Of a stretch of DNA of 15,033 nt, positions 1 to 7,352 are shown one piece after another (the first letter of the stretch is position 1; the number at the start of each line of letters is the position of its first letter). The DNA lies in assembly GCA_023436685.1 (NCBI GenBank), contig JAEZIL010000050.1, forward strand, positions 1 to 15,033, given 5' to 3'. Below the pieces are notes generated by a model, which had not been told where the DNA came from, ran no database searches, and saw nothing but the letters and a program-made list of their open reading frames with translations. A program made the position numbers and the translations under genes. The DNA comes from Bacteroidota bacterium (GTDB lineage Bacteria; Bacteroidota; Bacteroidia; Chitinophagales; Chitinophagaceae).

Positions 1-315
1 ACCTACAGCTATCAACGCAAAATAGAGAGGCGGGTTATCCTCGTAATAAAAATCACCGTCACTTGTTGGTATTTTCACTCTCATTTGTAAGTCCATAAGA
101 TAGGCAATAAGCAGGCCTGCACCCGAACCTATAAGTAATAACCCGTATTTAAGACTAAAAAATGGCTTAGGTTTAGCTTCTTCTGTATTACGAGGATTAA
201 TACCTCTTTCTATTAAAGCCATATTTTCTTTATTGCGCAGGTAAACAATGGCGAAAATGGTAGCCGATGTACATATAAAGCAGGTAAGTGGTATGAGTAT
301 TTCTGGTCCCGACAT
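1..315 (-). CDS. DUF6249-like small membrane protein (3' end off window)
   Basis: Reading leftward from an ATG at 315-313 there are 105 uninterrupted codons to the window edge, so the C-terminus is missing. The protein starts MSGPEILIPL, has a first hydrophobic helix at about residues 5-26, then a short charged stretch containing ENMALIERGINP, a second helix at about 57-76, and the start of a third at about 97. A helix, then an 'ALIE(R/K)G' segment, then two more helices matches my recollection of the DUF6249 family, found in Bacteroidota beside sigma factor genes. Its function is unknown. It is divergent from the ECF sigma gene, with 136 nt between the two start codons. I infer that it belongs to the same envelope-signalling locus, but nothing in the sequence proves this. 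Confidence 0.7.
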   Translation of the reverse strand, partial: MSGPEILIPLTCFICTSATIFAIVYLRNKENMALIERGINPRNTEEAKPKPFFSLKYGLLLIGSGAGLLIAYLMDLQMRVKIPTSDGDFYYEDNPPLYFALIAVG

Positions 316-451
316 AATTTTCTGTTTTAAAAGTTAGTTATTTGTGTGTCGATCGATGCAAGTATGACGCAGATGCAATGAAATAAGTTACAACCTATAA
401 AAATATTTTTCCCCTGTAACCTTTTTGCTAAAGGTTTCGTCTATAATAAAA

Positions 452-1027
452 ATGCAGCAACACGATACTGATATCATAGCCATGGTATTGAACGGGCAAA
501 AAGACGCCTTTTCGGTACTGGTGCAACGGTACCAGCAATATGTGTTTACACTTGCCTTGAGGTACGTAAATAACAACCGGCAAGATGCAGAAGAGCTGGC
601 TCAGGATGTTTTTATTAAGGCCTATCGCTTCCTGGGCGATTTCAAGCAAACCAGCAAATTCAGCACATGGCTATATACTATTGTACACACAACGGCTATT
701 TCGCATTTGCGTAAGCAAAAGAATAGCGAAATATCTATTGAAGAAGACATGCTTACCTACCTATCGGACAATAAAACACAGCATACCCTCTACAATACAG
801 CCGAAAAACGCTCGGTAAAGGATCAGTTGAACAAAGCTATTGCTCAATTGAATGCGGATGAAGCAAGGGTAATATACCTTTTTTATCAGGCGGAACAAAG
901 CATTGACGAAATAAGCCTGATTACCAATATGAGCAACAGCTTAGTGAAGGTAAAGTTATTCAGGGCCAGGCAGAAGCTAAAAAGCATATTGACCCAACAA
1001 TTAACACACGAACTAAAAGACCTTTGA
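452..1027 (+). CDS. ECF-type RNA polymerase sigma factor
   Basis: This 191-residue protein is a sigma-70 family factor with only regions 2 and 4, the normal ECF architecture. Region 2 spans about residues 18-90 and includes DAFSVLVQRYQQYVF, the AEELAQDVFIKAYRFL helix and the TWLYTIVHTTAISHLRK segment that binds the -10 element. Region 4 spans about 125-180 (LNADEARVIYLFYQAE, then a helix-turn-helix ending in KVKLFRARQKLK). I start it at ATG 452 (MQQHDTDIIAMV), which fits the family's usual short N-terminus. An in-frame TTG at 425 would add nine atypical residues. The next gene, 29 nt downstream, is a candidate anti-sigma factor. It should direct core polymerase to a set of stress or envelope promoters; the signal cannot be read from the sequence. 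Confidence 0.93.
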   Translation: MQQHDTDIIAMVLNGQKDAFSVLVQRYQQYVFTLALRYVNNNRQDAEELAQDVFIKAYRFLGDFKQTSKFSTWLYTIVHTTAISHLRKQKNSEISIEEDMLTYLSDNKTQHTLYNTAEKRSVKDQLNKAIAQLNADEARVIYLFYQAEQSIDEISLITNMSNSLVKVKLFRARQKLKSILTQQLTHELKDL

Positions 1028-1056
1028 AACGAATTATATAATTTTATAACTGCTTT

Positions 1057-1536
1057 ATGGAAATGCGCGAAGATGATATAGAACTTTTGTGGCGCTACAT
1101 TGATGGCCAATGCAGCCAGGAAGAGCAATTGCAGGTAACGGAACTGCTTACAGTCAATGCGCGCTGGAAGCAAGCGTACGATGAAATAATGTCGTTTAAC
1201 CAAATCCTATATCAACCTACAGACCTGGAACAACCCTCTATGCGTTTTACCAAAAACGTAATGGATGCAGTACAAACCGAGGCTTTTGCCCGTAAAAAAT
1301 ACAGCAGTCAAAAGCTTATTTGGATATTCAGCATCATGATAGCTGCACTAACCATTGTATTAGTTATTGCCGGCATTACCAATATAGACTGGACGTCTGG
1401 TAAATCTCTTTATAGTTTTAAGCAAGTGACAATTGACCGTAAGAGTATCGTATTTACAACACTTGCAGTAAATACCATCTTAATACTGGTGCTGATAGAT
1501 GTTTTGCTGAAACGGAATCATTCTGCTAACAACTAA
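1057..1536 (+). CDS. Probable membrane anti-sigma factor (zinc-less)
   Basis: This is a 159-residue protein with a soluble N-terminal part of about 85 residues (LLWRYIDGQCSQEEQLQVTELL, then WKQAYDEIMSF) and two predicted membrane helices at about 87-106 and 131-151. The N-terminal helix followed by 'xYxDGxxSxEE' resembles the sigma-binding region of anti-sigma factors. The only cysteine in the soluble part is C19, so the HxxxCxxC zinc motif of ZAS anti-sigma factors is absent. It lies 29 nt after the ECF sigma gene, presumably on the same transcript. I infer that it holds the sigma factor at the inner membrane. ATG 1063 (MREDD) is an equally plausible start two codons later. Its stop codon overlaps the stop of the convergent phosphatase gene. 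The anti-sigma role rests on context and the N-terminal resemblance only. Confidence 0.65.
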   Translation: MEMREDDIELLWRYIDGQCSQEEQLQVTELLTVNARWKQAYDEIMSFNQILYQPTDLEQPSMRFTKNVMDAVQTEAFARKKYSSQKLIWIFSIMIAALTIVLVIAGITNIDWTSGKSLYSFKQVTIDRKSIVFTTLAVNTILILVLIDVLLKRNHSANN

Positions 1537-2186
1537 AGACGCTTAAGCAAATCAAGATCAAGGTCTTCTAAAGTACTTAGTTTAGAATCGGCCAATGCAA
1601 AGCGCGGGTCGTCAAAATGTAGTTCATCAGGCACCACCAGCACCTTCATGCGGGCTGCTTTTCCAGCTATCATCCCATTTACCGAGTCCTCCAGTACCAG
1701 GCAGTTTATAGGCAACGCACCTAAAGACTGGGCGCAATGAAGAAATACGGCCGGATGCGGTTTACCTAGTTCCACCACATCGGCCGATGTAATGCAATGA
1801 AAATAATCTTTGATACCAAAATGCTCCACTAATGTATCTATCATGCGTGCCGGCGAAGATGAGGCCAGCCCTATTTTATAATTATTAGCCTGCAAAAGCT
1901 CTAGCACCTTTATCACCCCCGGTAATACACTGCCATGCTTTTTAGAAGCACTAATAATATCATCCAATATTTCTTCAGCCACATCATTATGCGAAGCACC
2001 CTCCCACGGAAACCGGATAGACCAGTGCTCGGTCACCTCGTATATACGCAGTCCAGTTGTTTCTTTAAATTTTTCACGGGTTATAGGTATTCTATGTTTT
2101 TCGGCAATACGCAACATGCTTTCGCCCCACAAAGGCTCTGTATCCAGCAACAGGCCGTCCATATCAAACAAAACTGTATCTATCAT
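1533..2186 (-). CDS. hxpB: HAD-family sugar-phosphate phosphatase (HxpB/YniC type)
   Basis: This 217-residue protein is a complete haloacid-dehalogenase hydrolase with a helical C1 cap. Motif I is DMDGLLLDTEP (nucleophile D8, acid/base D10), motif II is S109 in ASSSP, motif III is K142 in GKPHP, and motif IV is E166-D167 in VLEDSVNG. The DxDGLLLDTEP...W start and the ASSS and LEDSxNG signatures match the E. coli YniC (2-deoxyglucose-6-phosphatase / hexitol phosphatase HxpB) group. That group dephosphorylates small sugar and hexitol phosphates in the cytoplasm. Substrate choice within it cannot be deduced here; a beta-phosphoglucomutase-like activity is less likely but not excluded. The gene is convergent with the anti-sigma gene (stop codons overlap) and divergent from the M16 peptidase gene. 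Confidence 0.85.
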   Translation of the reverse strand: MIDTVLFDMDGLLLDTEPLWGESMLRIAEKHRIPITREKFKETTGLRIYEVTEHWSIRFPWEGASHNDVAEEILDDIISASKKHGSVLPGVIKVLELLQANNYKIGLASSSPARMIDTLVEHFGIKDYFHCITSADVVELGKPHPAVFLHCAQSLGALPINCLVLEDSVNGMIAGKAARMKVLVVPDELHFDDPRFALADSKLSTLEDLDLDLLKRL

Positions 2187-2204
2187 AGAATTCTAATTCC
2201 GTGG

Positions 2205-2212
2205 CAAATATC
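2205..2212 (-). promoter_or_regulatory. Weak -7 box candidate for the HAD phosphatase gene
   Basis: On the minus strand this reads GATATTTG, one mismatch from the Bacteroidota -7 consensus TAnnTTTG. It lies about 18 nt before the ATG at 2186, similar to the spacing at other genes here. No -33 TTTG was found at the expected distance. It sits inside the first copy of a direct repeat. Confidence 0.25.
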
Positions 2213-2252
2213 TGCTAACGGGTGAAATTATGGGTGAAAAATATCTGTTAAC
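2206..2252. repeat. Pair of direct repeats in a divergent intergenic region
   Basis: A 14-nt unit occurs twice, AAATATCTGCTAAC at 2206-2219 and AAATATCTGTTAAC at 2239-2252, differing at one base and offset by 33 nt (about three helical turns). Between them GGGTGAAA occurs at 2220-2227 and 2232-2239. The arrangement lies between the divergent phosphatase and M16 genes and could be a tandem binding site for a regulator, or just a small local duplication. Confidence 0.5.
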
Positions 2253-2265
2253 CTTATTTAACTAA

Positions 2266-2280
2266 GCAGTTTCAAACTGC
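2266..2280. promoter_or_regulatory. Perfect 15-bp palindrome, possible operator
   Basis: GCAGTTT (2266-2272), a central C, and AAACTGC (2274-2280) form a perfect 7-bp inverted repeat. It ends 6 nt before the -7 box at 2287, so it occupies the -33/spacer region of the M16 operon promoter. This is where a dimeric repressor or activator would be expected to act. The palindrome is seen directly; regulator binding is inference. Confidence 0.45.
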
Positions 2281-2286
2281 AAAGAC

Positions 2287-2294
2287 TAATTTTG
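2287..2294 (+). promoter_or_regulatory. Promoter -7 box of the M16 peptidase operon
   Basis: TAATTTTG matches the Bacteroidota sigma-A -7 consensus TAnnTTTG exactly and ends 25 nt before the ATG at 2320, implying a short leader. No good -33 TTTG lies 19 nt upstream; that area holds the 15-bp palindrome instead, so the promoter may depend on an activator. Confidence 0.55.
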
Positions 2295-2319
2295 GTTTCC
2301 TTAAATCAAACATATCTAT

Positions 2320-3654
2320 ATGAAGCGTAATGCTTTTTGGAGCTTGCTCATCGGCGCATCTGTACTTGCAACAAGTGCAAAAGCCGAAAGCAACATCAAA
2401 TTTACTGAATACGACCTGCCCAATGGCTTGCACGTTATCCTGCATGAAGACCACGCTACACCTATAGTAGCAGTATCCATTATGTATCATGTAGGCTCTA
2501 AAAACGAAGATCCGCAACGCACCGGCTTTGCACACTTTTTCGAGCATCTTTTGTTTGAAGGAAGCGATAACATAAAGCGTGGCGAGTATATGAAACTGAT
2601 ACAAGCCGCGGGTGGCCAGCTAAATGCAAATACTTCACAAGACCGCACTTTTTATTATGAAGTATTACCTTCTAACCAATTGGAGCTTGCCTTGTGGATG
2701 GAGGCCGAGCGTATGAATTATGCTAAAATAGATACTACCGGAGTGGAAACACAACGCAAAGTGGTGAAGGAAGAAAAGAAACAACGCTACGACAATACAC
2801 CTTATGGCCAATTGCTGAATGTAGTATATGAAAATGCGTATACCAAACATCCTTACCGTTGGTCGCCTATAGGTAAGGAACAATATATAAACGAAGCTAA
2901 GCTGAGTGAGTTTATGGATTTCTACCGCACATTCTATGTGCCCAATAATGCCACAATGGTTATTGGTGGAGATATAGATATTGAGCAAACAAAAGCTTAT
3001 ATCAATAAATATTTTGGCGCTATACCAAAGGGCACTAAGCCTATACCCCGCCCCACCGAGGTTGAGCCACAACAAACACAAGAGAAACGTGTTGAATTTT
3101 ATGATAACATTCAATTGCCAGCAGTAATAGTGGCCTATCACACCCCGGAGATGGGTACCGATGACTGGTATGCGTTGCAAATGCTTTCGCAAATGCTTTC
3201 ACAGGGCAAAAGCTCGCGCTTTAGCAAAGAGATAAAGGAGAAACAACAAAAAGCACTTGAAGTAGGCGCCTTTATGATACCTAATGAAGATCCGGGTGTA
3301 ATGTTCATGTTTGGCATTACCAATGCAGGTATTAAACCTGCAGATCTTGAAAGAGCTATGCTGGATGAAGTAGAAAAAGTAAAAAACGGAACTATCAGCA
3401 ATGAAGAGTATCAAAAGCTTATTAACCAGGCCGAAAACGATTTCATTTCACAAAACCAGCGTGTATTAGGCGTAGTTGAGAACCTGGCTACATACCATAC
3501 TTTCCTTGGCAATGCCAATCTTATCAATACCGAGCTGGAACGGTACAGAAAAGTAACTAAAGAAGACTTGAAGCGTGTAGCTAATAAATATTGCACCAAA
3601 GAAAACAGGCTGGTTGTTTATTATCTACCAAAATCTGAACAAAAGAAAGGTTAA
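2320..3654 (+). CDS. M16 zinc metallopeptidase, zinc-binding subunit
   Basis: This is a 444-residue exported peptidase of family M16 (pitrilysin/insulinase). A signal peptide covers about residues 1-22 (MKRNAFWSLLIGASVLATSAKA). The inverted zinc motif HFFEH is at 72-76: H72 and H76 bind zinc and E75 is the catalytic base. The third ligand is E151 or E152 in VVKEEKK, at the family spacing. The substrate-contact segment NANTSQDRTFYYE (102-114) is present. The second M16 domain runs from about 195 to 400, but its usual LREKxGLxY motif is altered: at the Arg and Tyr positions it has K306 and L313. It is 35 nt upstream of a second M16 gene that shows the opposite pattern, so the two probably form a periplasmic heterodimer that degrades peptides. 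The ATG fits both the signal peptide and the promoter. Confidence 0.93.
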   Translation: MKRNAFWSLLIGASVLATSAKAESNIKFTEYDLPNGLHVILHEDHATPIVAVSIMYHVGSKNEDPQRTGFAHFFEHLLFEGSDNIKRGEYMKLIQAAGGQLNANTSQDRTFYYEVLPSNQLELALWMEAERMNYAKIDTTGVETQRKVVKEEKKQRYDNTPYGQLLNVVYENAYTKHPYRWSPIGKEQYINEAKLSEFMDFYRTFYVPNNATMVIGGDIDIEQTKAYINKYFGAIPKGTKPIPRPTEVEPQQTQEKRVEFYDNIQLPAVIVAYHTPEMGTDDWYALQMLSQMLSQGKSSRFSKEIKEKQQKALEVGAFMIPNEDPGVMFMFGITNAGIKPADLERAMLDEVEKVKNGTISNEEYQKLINQAENDFISQNQRVLGVVENLATYHTFLGNANLINTELERYRKVTKEDLKRVANKYCTKENRLVVYYLPKSEQKKG

Positions 3655-3689
3655 TCTATTCAACACAACAAGCTTCAAATTCATATAAA

Positions 3690-5783
3690 ATGAAAAAACT
3701 CACTTTATCCATATTATCGCTCACAATTGCAGCCGCTACATGGGCGCAAACATTCGATAGGAGCATACGCCCTAAGCCCGGCCCTGCACCTGAAATAAAA
3801 CTGGGCAAGACCGAAGACTTTACATTGGCCAACGGCATGCGTGTATTCGTGGTAGAAAACCACAAATTGCCTACAATCGCTGTTAGCATTCAGTTGGATA
3901 TAAAACCGGAACTACAAGGCAATATGGCCGGCTTGCACGAAATGATGCCCGAACTGCTGACGAGTGGTACCAAAACCCGCAGTAACGATAAGCTTAATGA
4001 GGAAATAGACTTTATAGGTGCTAATATCGATGCATCGGACGACGGCCTGTATGGTAGCAGCCTGAAAAAACACCAGGACAAACTACTAACGCTGATGAGC
4101 GATATTATCATGAACTCTGACTTTAAACAGGCAGAACTTGACAAGATTAAAAAGCGCACCCTATCTGCACTGGAAGCCGAGGAGAATGAGCCCGATGCTA
4201 TGTTGAACAACGTAACTGCCGTTATCAACTTTAGCGCTCAGCACCCATATGGGGAGGTACCAACTAAGAAAACTGTAAGCAATGTAAGCCAGGCTGCCGT
4301 TCAAAAATATTATAATACTTATTTCCGCCCCAACGTGGCTTACATGGCTATTGTAGGCGATGTTACCGTTGCTGAAATAAAACCTTTGATAGAAAAATAC
4401 TTCAATGGCTGGCAAAAAGCTGAAGTACCTGTTGCAAAATACAGCAACCCCACTCCTCCTGCCGATACCAGGGTAGCATTTGTGCCGCGCGATGCAGCTG
4501 TGCAAAGCGTTATTAATGTAACCTACCCCATAGACCTGGAACATGGCACGCCCGATGTAATTAAGGCTAAAGTTGCCAATTCAATATTGGGTGGTGGTTC
4601 TAACGGCCGCCTGTTCCTTAACCTGCGCGAAGCTCACGGTTGGACATACGGCTCTTATTCGGCTATTTCTCAAGATGAATTAAAAGGCAGTTTCAGGGCT
4701 TATGCAAAATGCCGCAATGCGGTAAGCGATAGCTCTGTTGCAGAAATGCTGGCAGAAATGCGCCGCATACAAAATGAAAAAGTACCTGCTGATGAGCTGC
4801 AGAACCACCTTACTAATATGTCGGGAGCCTTTGCTATCAGCCTTGAAAATCCTCAAACTGTTGCTCAATACGCAATCAATATTGAGCGATACAAAATGCC
4901 TAAGGATTATTACCAGAACTACCTGAAAAACCTGAATGCCGTTACCGCAGATGACGTACAGGCTATTGCTAAGAAATACATCAATCCCGAACGCGCCAAT
5001 ATAATTGTAGTGGGCAGCAAAGATGAAGTAGCAAAAACCTTAGCCAAATATACCAAATCAGGCATTGGCTATTACGATAATTACGGGCAACCCATCGCTG
5101 AAAAATCAACAGCAGCTGCACCTGCAAACGTAACAGCTAGCGACATAATGAAAAAATATATTACTGCTATTGGTGGCGAAAAAGCTATCACTGGCGTAAA
5201 GGATATTAAAATAATAAGCAAGGGCAAGGTACCTATGGGAGACCGTGAAATAGAATTAACTTTAACCGAAGTAAAAAAAGCACCTGCTCAAATGAAATCG
5301 GTTGTAGAAGGTATGGGAATGGTTTTCCAGAAAAAGGTTTTCGACGGTACTAACGGATATATTGAAGCCGCCGGCAAGAAAGTTACATTGTCAGGCCCTG
5401 AAATAAATTCGGCAAAACAAGAAGCAGATATTTATGCCGATCTGCACCCTGAACAATATAATATTACACGTACCGTGCGGGGCATGGAGCAGGTAAACGG
5501 CAGCGATGCTTATATTGTTGATGTAGTAGGCGCTGATAACGCTAAATCAGTTGAATATTATGATGTCAAGACCGGTTTGCTGGTAAAAAAGACAGAAAAC
5601 GAAACTGATGGACAGGGAAATATGGTTGCTACAAGTACCGAATACAGCAATTATAAAGAAGTAACCGGTACAAATGGTTACAAAATTCCGTTTACAATAA
5701 AACAGAATGGCCCCATGCCTATTACTGTAAACGTGGAAATTGTTGAGATAAACAAAGGTATTCCCGCTACCGAATTTAACTAG
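3690..5783 (+). CDS. M16-family partner subunit with C-terminal LolA-like domain
   Basis: This is a 697-residue exported protein. The signal peptide covers about residues 1-19 (cleavage near ATWA-QTF). M16 domains occupy about 40-455, starting LANGMRVFVVENHKLP. Where active members have HxxEH, this one reads LHEMMPELL (H83 kept; the catalytic Glu and second His are replaced by M86 and P87), so it should not bind catalytic zinc. Its second domain keeps GGGSNGRLFLNLREAHGWTY with R313 and Y320, the pair that contacts substrate. After a Thr/Ala/Pro-rich linker (about 470-483), residues 484-697 form an extra beta-rich domain (KKYITAIGGEKAI..., YYDVKTGLLVKK, YKEVTGTNGYKIPF) resembling the LolA/outer-membrane lipoprotein-sorting fold. 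I infer a non-catalytic or substrate-gating subunit paired with the zinc peptidase encoded just upstream. The C-terminal fold assignment is by pattern only. Confidence 0.88.
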   Translation: MKKLTLSILSLTIAAATWAQTFDRSIRPKPGPAPEIKLGKTEDFTLANGMRVFVVENHKLPTIAVSIQLDIKPELQGNMAGLHEMMPELLTSGTKTRSNDKLNEEIDFIGANIDASDDGLYGSSLKKHQDKLLTLMSDIIMNSDFKQAELDKIKKRTLSALEAEENEPDAMLNNVTAVINFSAQHPYGEVPTKKTVSNVSQAAVQKYYNTYFRPNVAYMAIVGDVTVAEIKPLIEKYFNGWQKAEVPVAKYSNPTPPADTRVAFVPRDAAVQSVINVTYPIDLEHGTPDVIKAKVANSILGGGSNGRLFLNLREAHGWTYGSYSAISQDELKGSFRAYAKCRNAVSDSSVAEMLAEMRRIQNEKVPADELQNHLTNMSGAFAISLENPQTVAQYAINIERYKMPKDYYQNYLKNLNAVTADDVQAIAKKYINPERANIIVVGSKDEVAKTLAKYTKSGIGYYDNYGQPIAEKSTAAAPANVTASDIMKKYITAIGGEKAITGVKDIKIISKGKVPMGDREIELTLTEVKKAPAQMKSVVEGMGMVFQKKVFDGTNGYIEAAGKKVTLSGPEINSAKQEADIYADLHPEQYNITRTVRGMEQVNGSDAYIVDVVGADNAKSVEYYDVKTGLLVKKTENETDGQGNMVATSTEYSNYKEVTGTNGYKIPFTIKQNGPMPITVNVEIVEINKGIPATEFN

Positions 5784-5804
5784 TCCACCTCTTTGTATTT
5801 AAAC

Positions 5805-5836
5805 AAGCCGTGCCATGATGGCGCGGCTTATTTTAT
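5805..5836 (+). terminator. Rho-independent terminator after the M16 pair
   Basis: AAGCCGTGCC (5805-5814), loop ATGAT, and GGCGCGGCTT (5820-5829) form a 10-bp stem with one G-T wobble, followed by ATTTTATTT. It lies 22 nt after the stop of the second M16 gene and closes that transcription unit. Confidence 0.85.
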
Positions 5837-5897
5837 TTATATAATCACAATTTGCTTAAGTATCAATATAAGCAATACATAAGCTAGTCATTATTCT

Positions 5898-5905
5898 TAC
5901 CTTTG
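5898..5905 (+). promoter_or_regulatory. Promoter -7 box upstream of miaB
   Basis: TACCTTTG is an exact TAnnTTTG match, followed by CG, ending 22 nt before the miaB ATG. The 10-mer TACCTTTGCG recurs identically in front of the GAPDH gene. No clear -33 TTTG is present. It probably drives the whole miaB-to-secG operon. Confidence 0.6.
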
Positions 5906-5927
5906 CGCAAACCGAAAATCGGAAATT

Positions 5928-7352
5928 ATGGCAGAGACCCTTGAAAAGGTGATTGAAGAGAACAGGCAAGGCGAAGCATATGCACCCTTTGCAGTTGACC
6001 CTAACCAATACAGCAAAAAATTCTATATAGAAAGCTATGGCTGCCAGATGAACTTCAGCGATAGTGAAATAGTAGCCTCTATACTAAATGATAATGGCTT
6101 TGGCGCCACCCGCAATTATGAAGAAGCTAACCTCATACTCATAAATACCTGCTCCATACGCGAGAAGGCCGAACAAACAGTTAGAGAGCGGTTGAAAGCT
6201 TTCCGTAAGGTAAAACAGCGCAACCCAGGCATGCTGGTAGGTGTACTGGGGTGCATGGCCGAAAGGCTGAAGTCTAAATTTCTGGAAGAAGAAAAACTGG
6301 TAGATATAGTGGTAGGGCCTGATGCATACCGAAGCTTACCCGACCTTGTAGAAGAAGCACAGAGCGGCCAGAAAATGGTAAATGTGTTGTTGAGCCGCGA
6401 TGAAACTTACGCCGATATTGCCCCAGTTCGTTTAGATAGTAATGGCGTTAGTGCTTTTGTAAGCATTATGCGCGGTTGTAACAATATGTGTACTTTTTGT
6501 GTTGTGCCTTTTACCCGAGGACGTGAGCGCAGCCGCGATGCACAAAGTATAGTAAATGAGTGCCGCGACCTATTTGGAAAAGGATACCGTGAAGTAACTC
6601 TGCTGGGTCAAAACGTAGATAGCTACCACTACCAGGTGCAGGATAATGACGCAGTCACCTTTGCCAAACTGCTCGAGATGGTAGCCAATATCTCTCCTCT
6701 GCTGCGCGTACGTTTCAGCACTTCGCACCCTAAAGATATTACCGATGATGTGCTGGAAACAATGGCGAAGTACAATAACATTTGCAAATACATACACCTG
6801 CCACTGCAGAGCGGCAATACCCGTATTTTGCAATTGATGAACCGCACTTATACGCGTGAGTGGTATTTGAACAAGGTAAAACGCATACGCGAGTATATGC
6901 CCGATTGTAGCATCAGTACCGATATCATTACAGGGTTCTGTACCGAAACGGAAGAAGACCACCGGGATACGCTGGATGTGATGGAACAATCGCGCTACGA
7001 TATGGCCTATATGTTTGCTTACAGCGAACGCCCGGGCACATTGGCAGCGCGCCGTTATAAAGATGACGTACCTGAAGATGTAAAGCAACGCAGGCTATCA
7101 GAAGTAATTAAACTATTGAAAAGTCATACAGCCGAAAGCTATAAAGCTGATATAGGTAAAACATTTGAGGTGCTGATAGAAGGCTCCAGCAAGCGCAGCG
7201 ATCTGGATTGGGCGGGCCGCAATAGTCAAAATAAAGTTGTTGTATTCCCTAAGGAAAACTATAACCTGAATAAATGCGATTATGTACAGGTGCAGATAAC
7301 GTCTGCTACTTCCGGTACATTGATCGGCAAAATAGCTGATATACAAAAATGA
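5928..7352 (+). CDS. miaB: tRNA-2-methylthio-N6-dimethylallyladenosine synthase MiaB
   Basis: MiaB is a radical-SAM enzyme that adds a methylthio group to C2 of N6-isopentenyladenosine at tRNA position 37, using two 4Fe-4S clusters. This 474-residue protein has every expected element. The N-terminal UPF0004 domain has cluster cysteines C39 (YGCQMN), C75 (NTCSIRE) and C109 (LGCMAE). The radical-SAM triad is C184, C188 and C191 in GCNNMCTFC, followed by [21 protein letters not shown] and [15 protein letters not shown] follow, with a C-terminal TRAM domain from about 405. The [20 protein letters not shown] stretch separates it from MtaB and RimO. It is the first gene of a likely six-gene operon, and its TGA overlaps the next gene's ATG (ATGA). 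A 30-residue extension precedes the UPF0004 domain, which is normal in Bacteroidota. Confidence 0.97.
   Translation: MAETLEKVIEENRQGEAYAPFAVDPNQYSKKFYIESYGCQMNFSDSEIVASILNDNGFGATRNYEEANLILINTCSIREKAEQTVRERLKAFRKVKQRNPGMLVGVLGCMAERLKSKFLEEEKLVDIVVGPDAYRSLPDLVEEAQSGQKMVNVLLSRDETYADIAPVRLDSNGVSAFVSIMRGCNNMCTFCVVPFTRGRERSRDAQSIVNECRDLFGKGYREVTLLGQNVDSYHYQVQDNDAVTFAKLLEMVANISPLLRVRFSTSHPKDITDDVLETMAKYNNICKYIHLPLQSGNTRILQLMNRTYTREWYLNKVKRIREYMPDCSISTDIITGFCTETEEDHRDTLDVMEQSRYDMAYMFAYSERPGTLAARRYKDDVPEDVKQRRLSEVIKLLKSHTAESYKADIGKTFEVLIEGSSKRSDLDWAGRNSQNKVVVFPKENYNLNKCDYVQVQITSATSGTLIGKIADIQK

Noticed and set aside
425..451. TTG start giving nine extra residues on the ECF sigma factor
   Set aside because: The ATG at 452 gives the usual N-terminus of the family, and no ribosome binding site supports the TTG.
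316..451. Searched for a TAnnTTTG promoter for the sigma factor or DUF6249-like gene
   Set aside because: Only partial matches were seen (for example TATTTTTC, and TAGGTTG on the minus strand). An ECF-type promoter could be present but I cannot identify it.
2202..2216. TGGCA...TGCT resembling a sigma-54 promoter upstream of the M16 operon
   Set aside because: The GG and GC are separated by nine bases, not ten. Sigma-54 promoters tolerate this spacing change poorly, and a good sigma-A -7 box exists at 2287.
2665..3192. 175-codon open frame on the minus strand inside the first M16 gene
   Set aside because: It is fully antisense to a clear peptidase gene, and its sequence shows no domain or promoter.
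6570..7088. 172-codon open frame on the minus strand inside miaB
   Set aside because: It lies wholly opposite a well-conserved gene, has an unusual Cys/His/Val-rich composition and no recognisable motif. It is a shadow frame.
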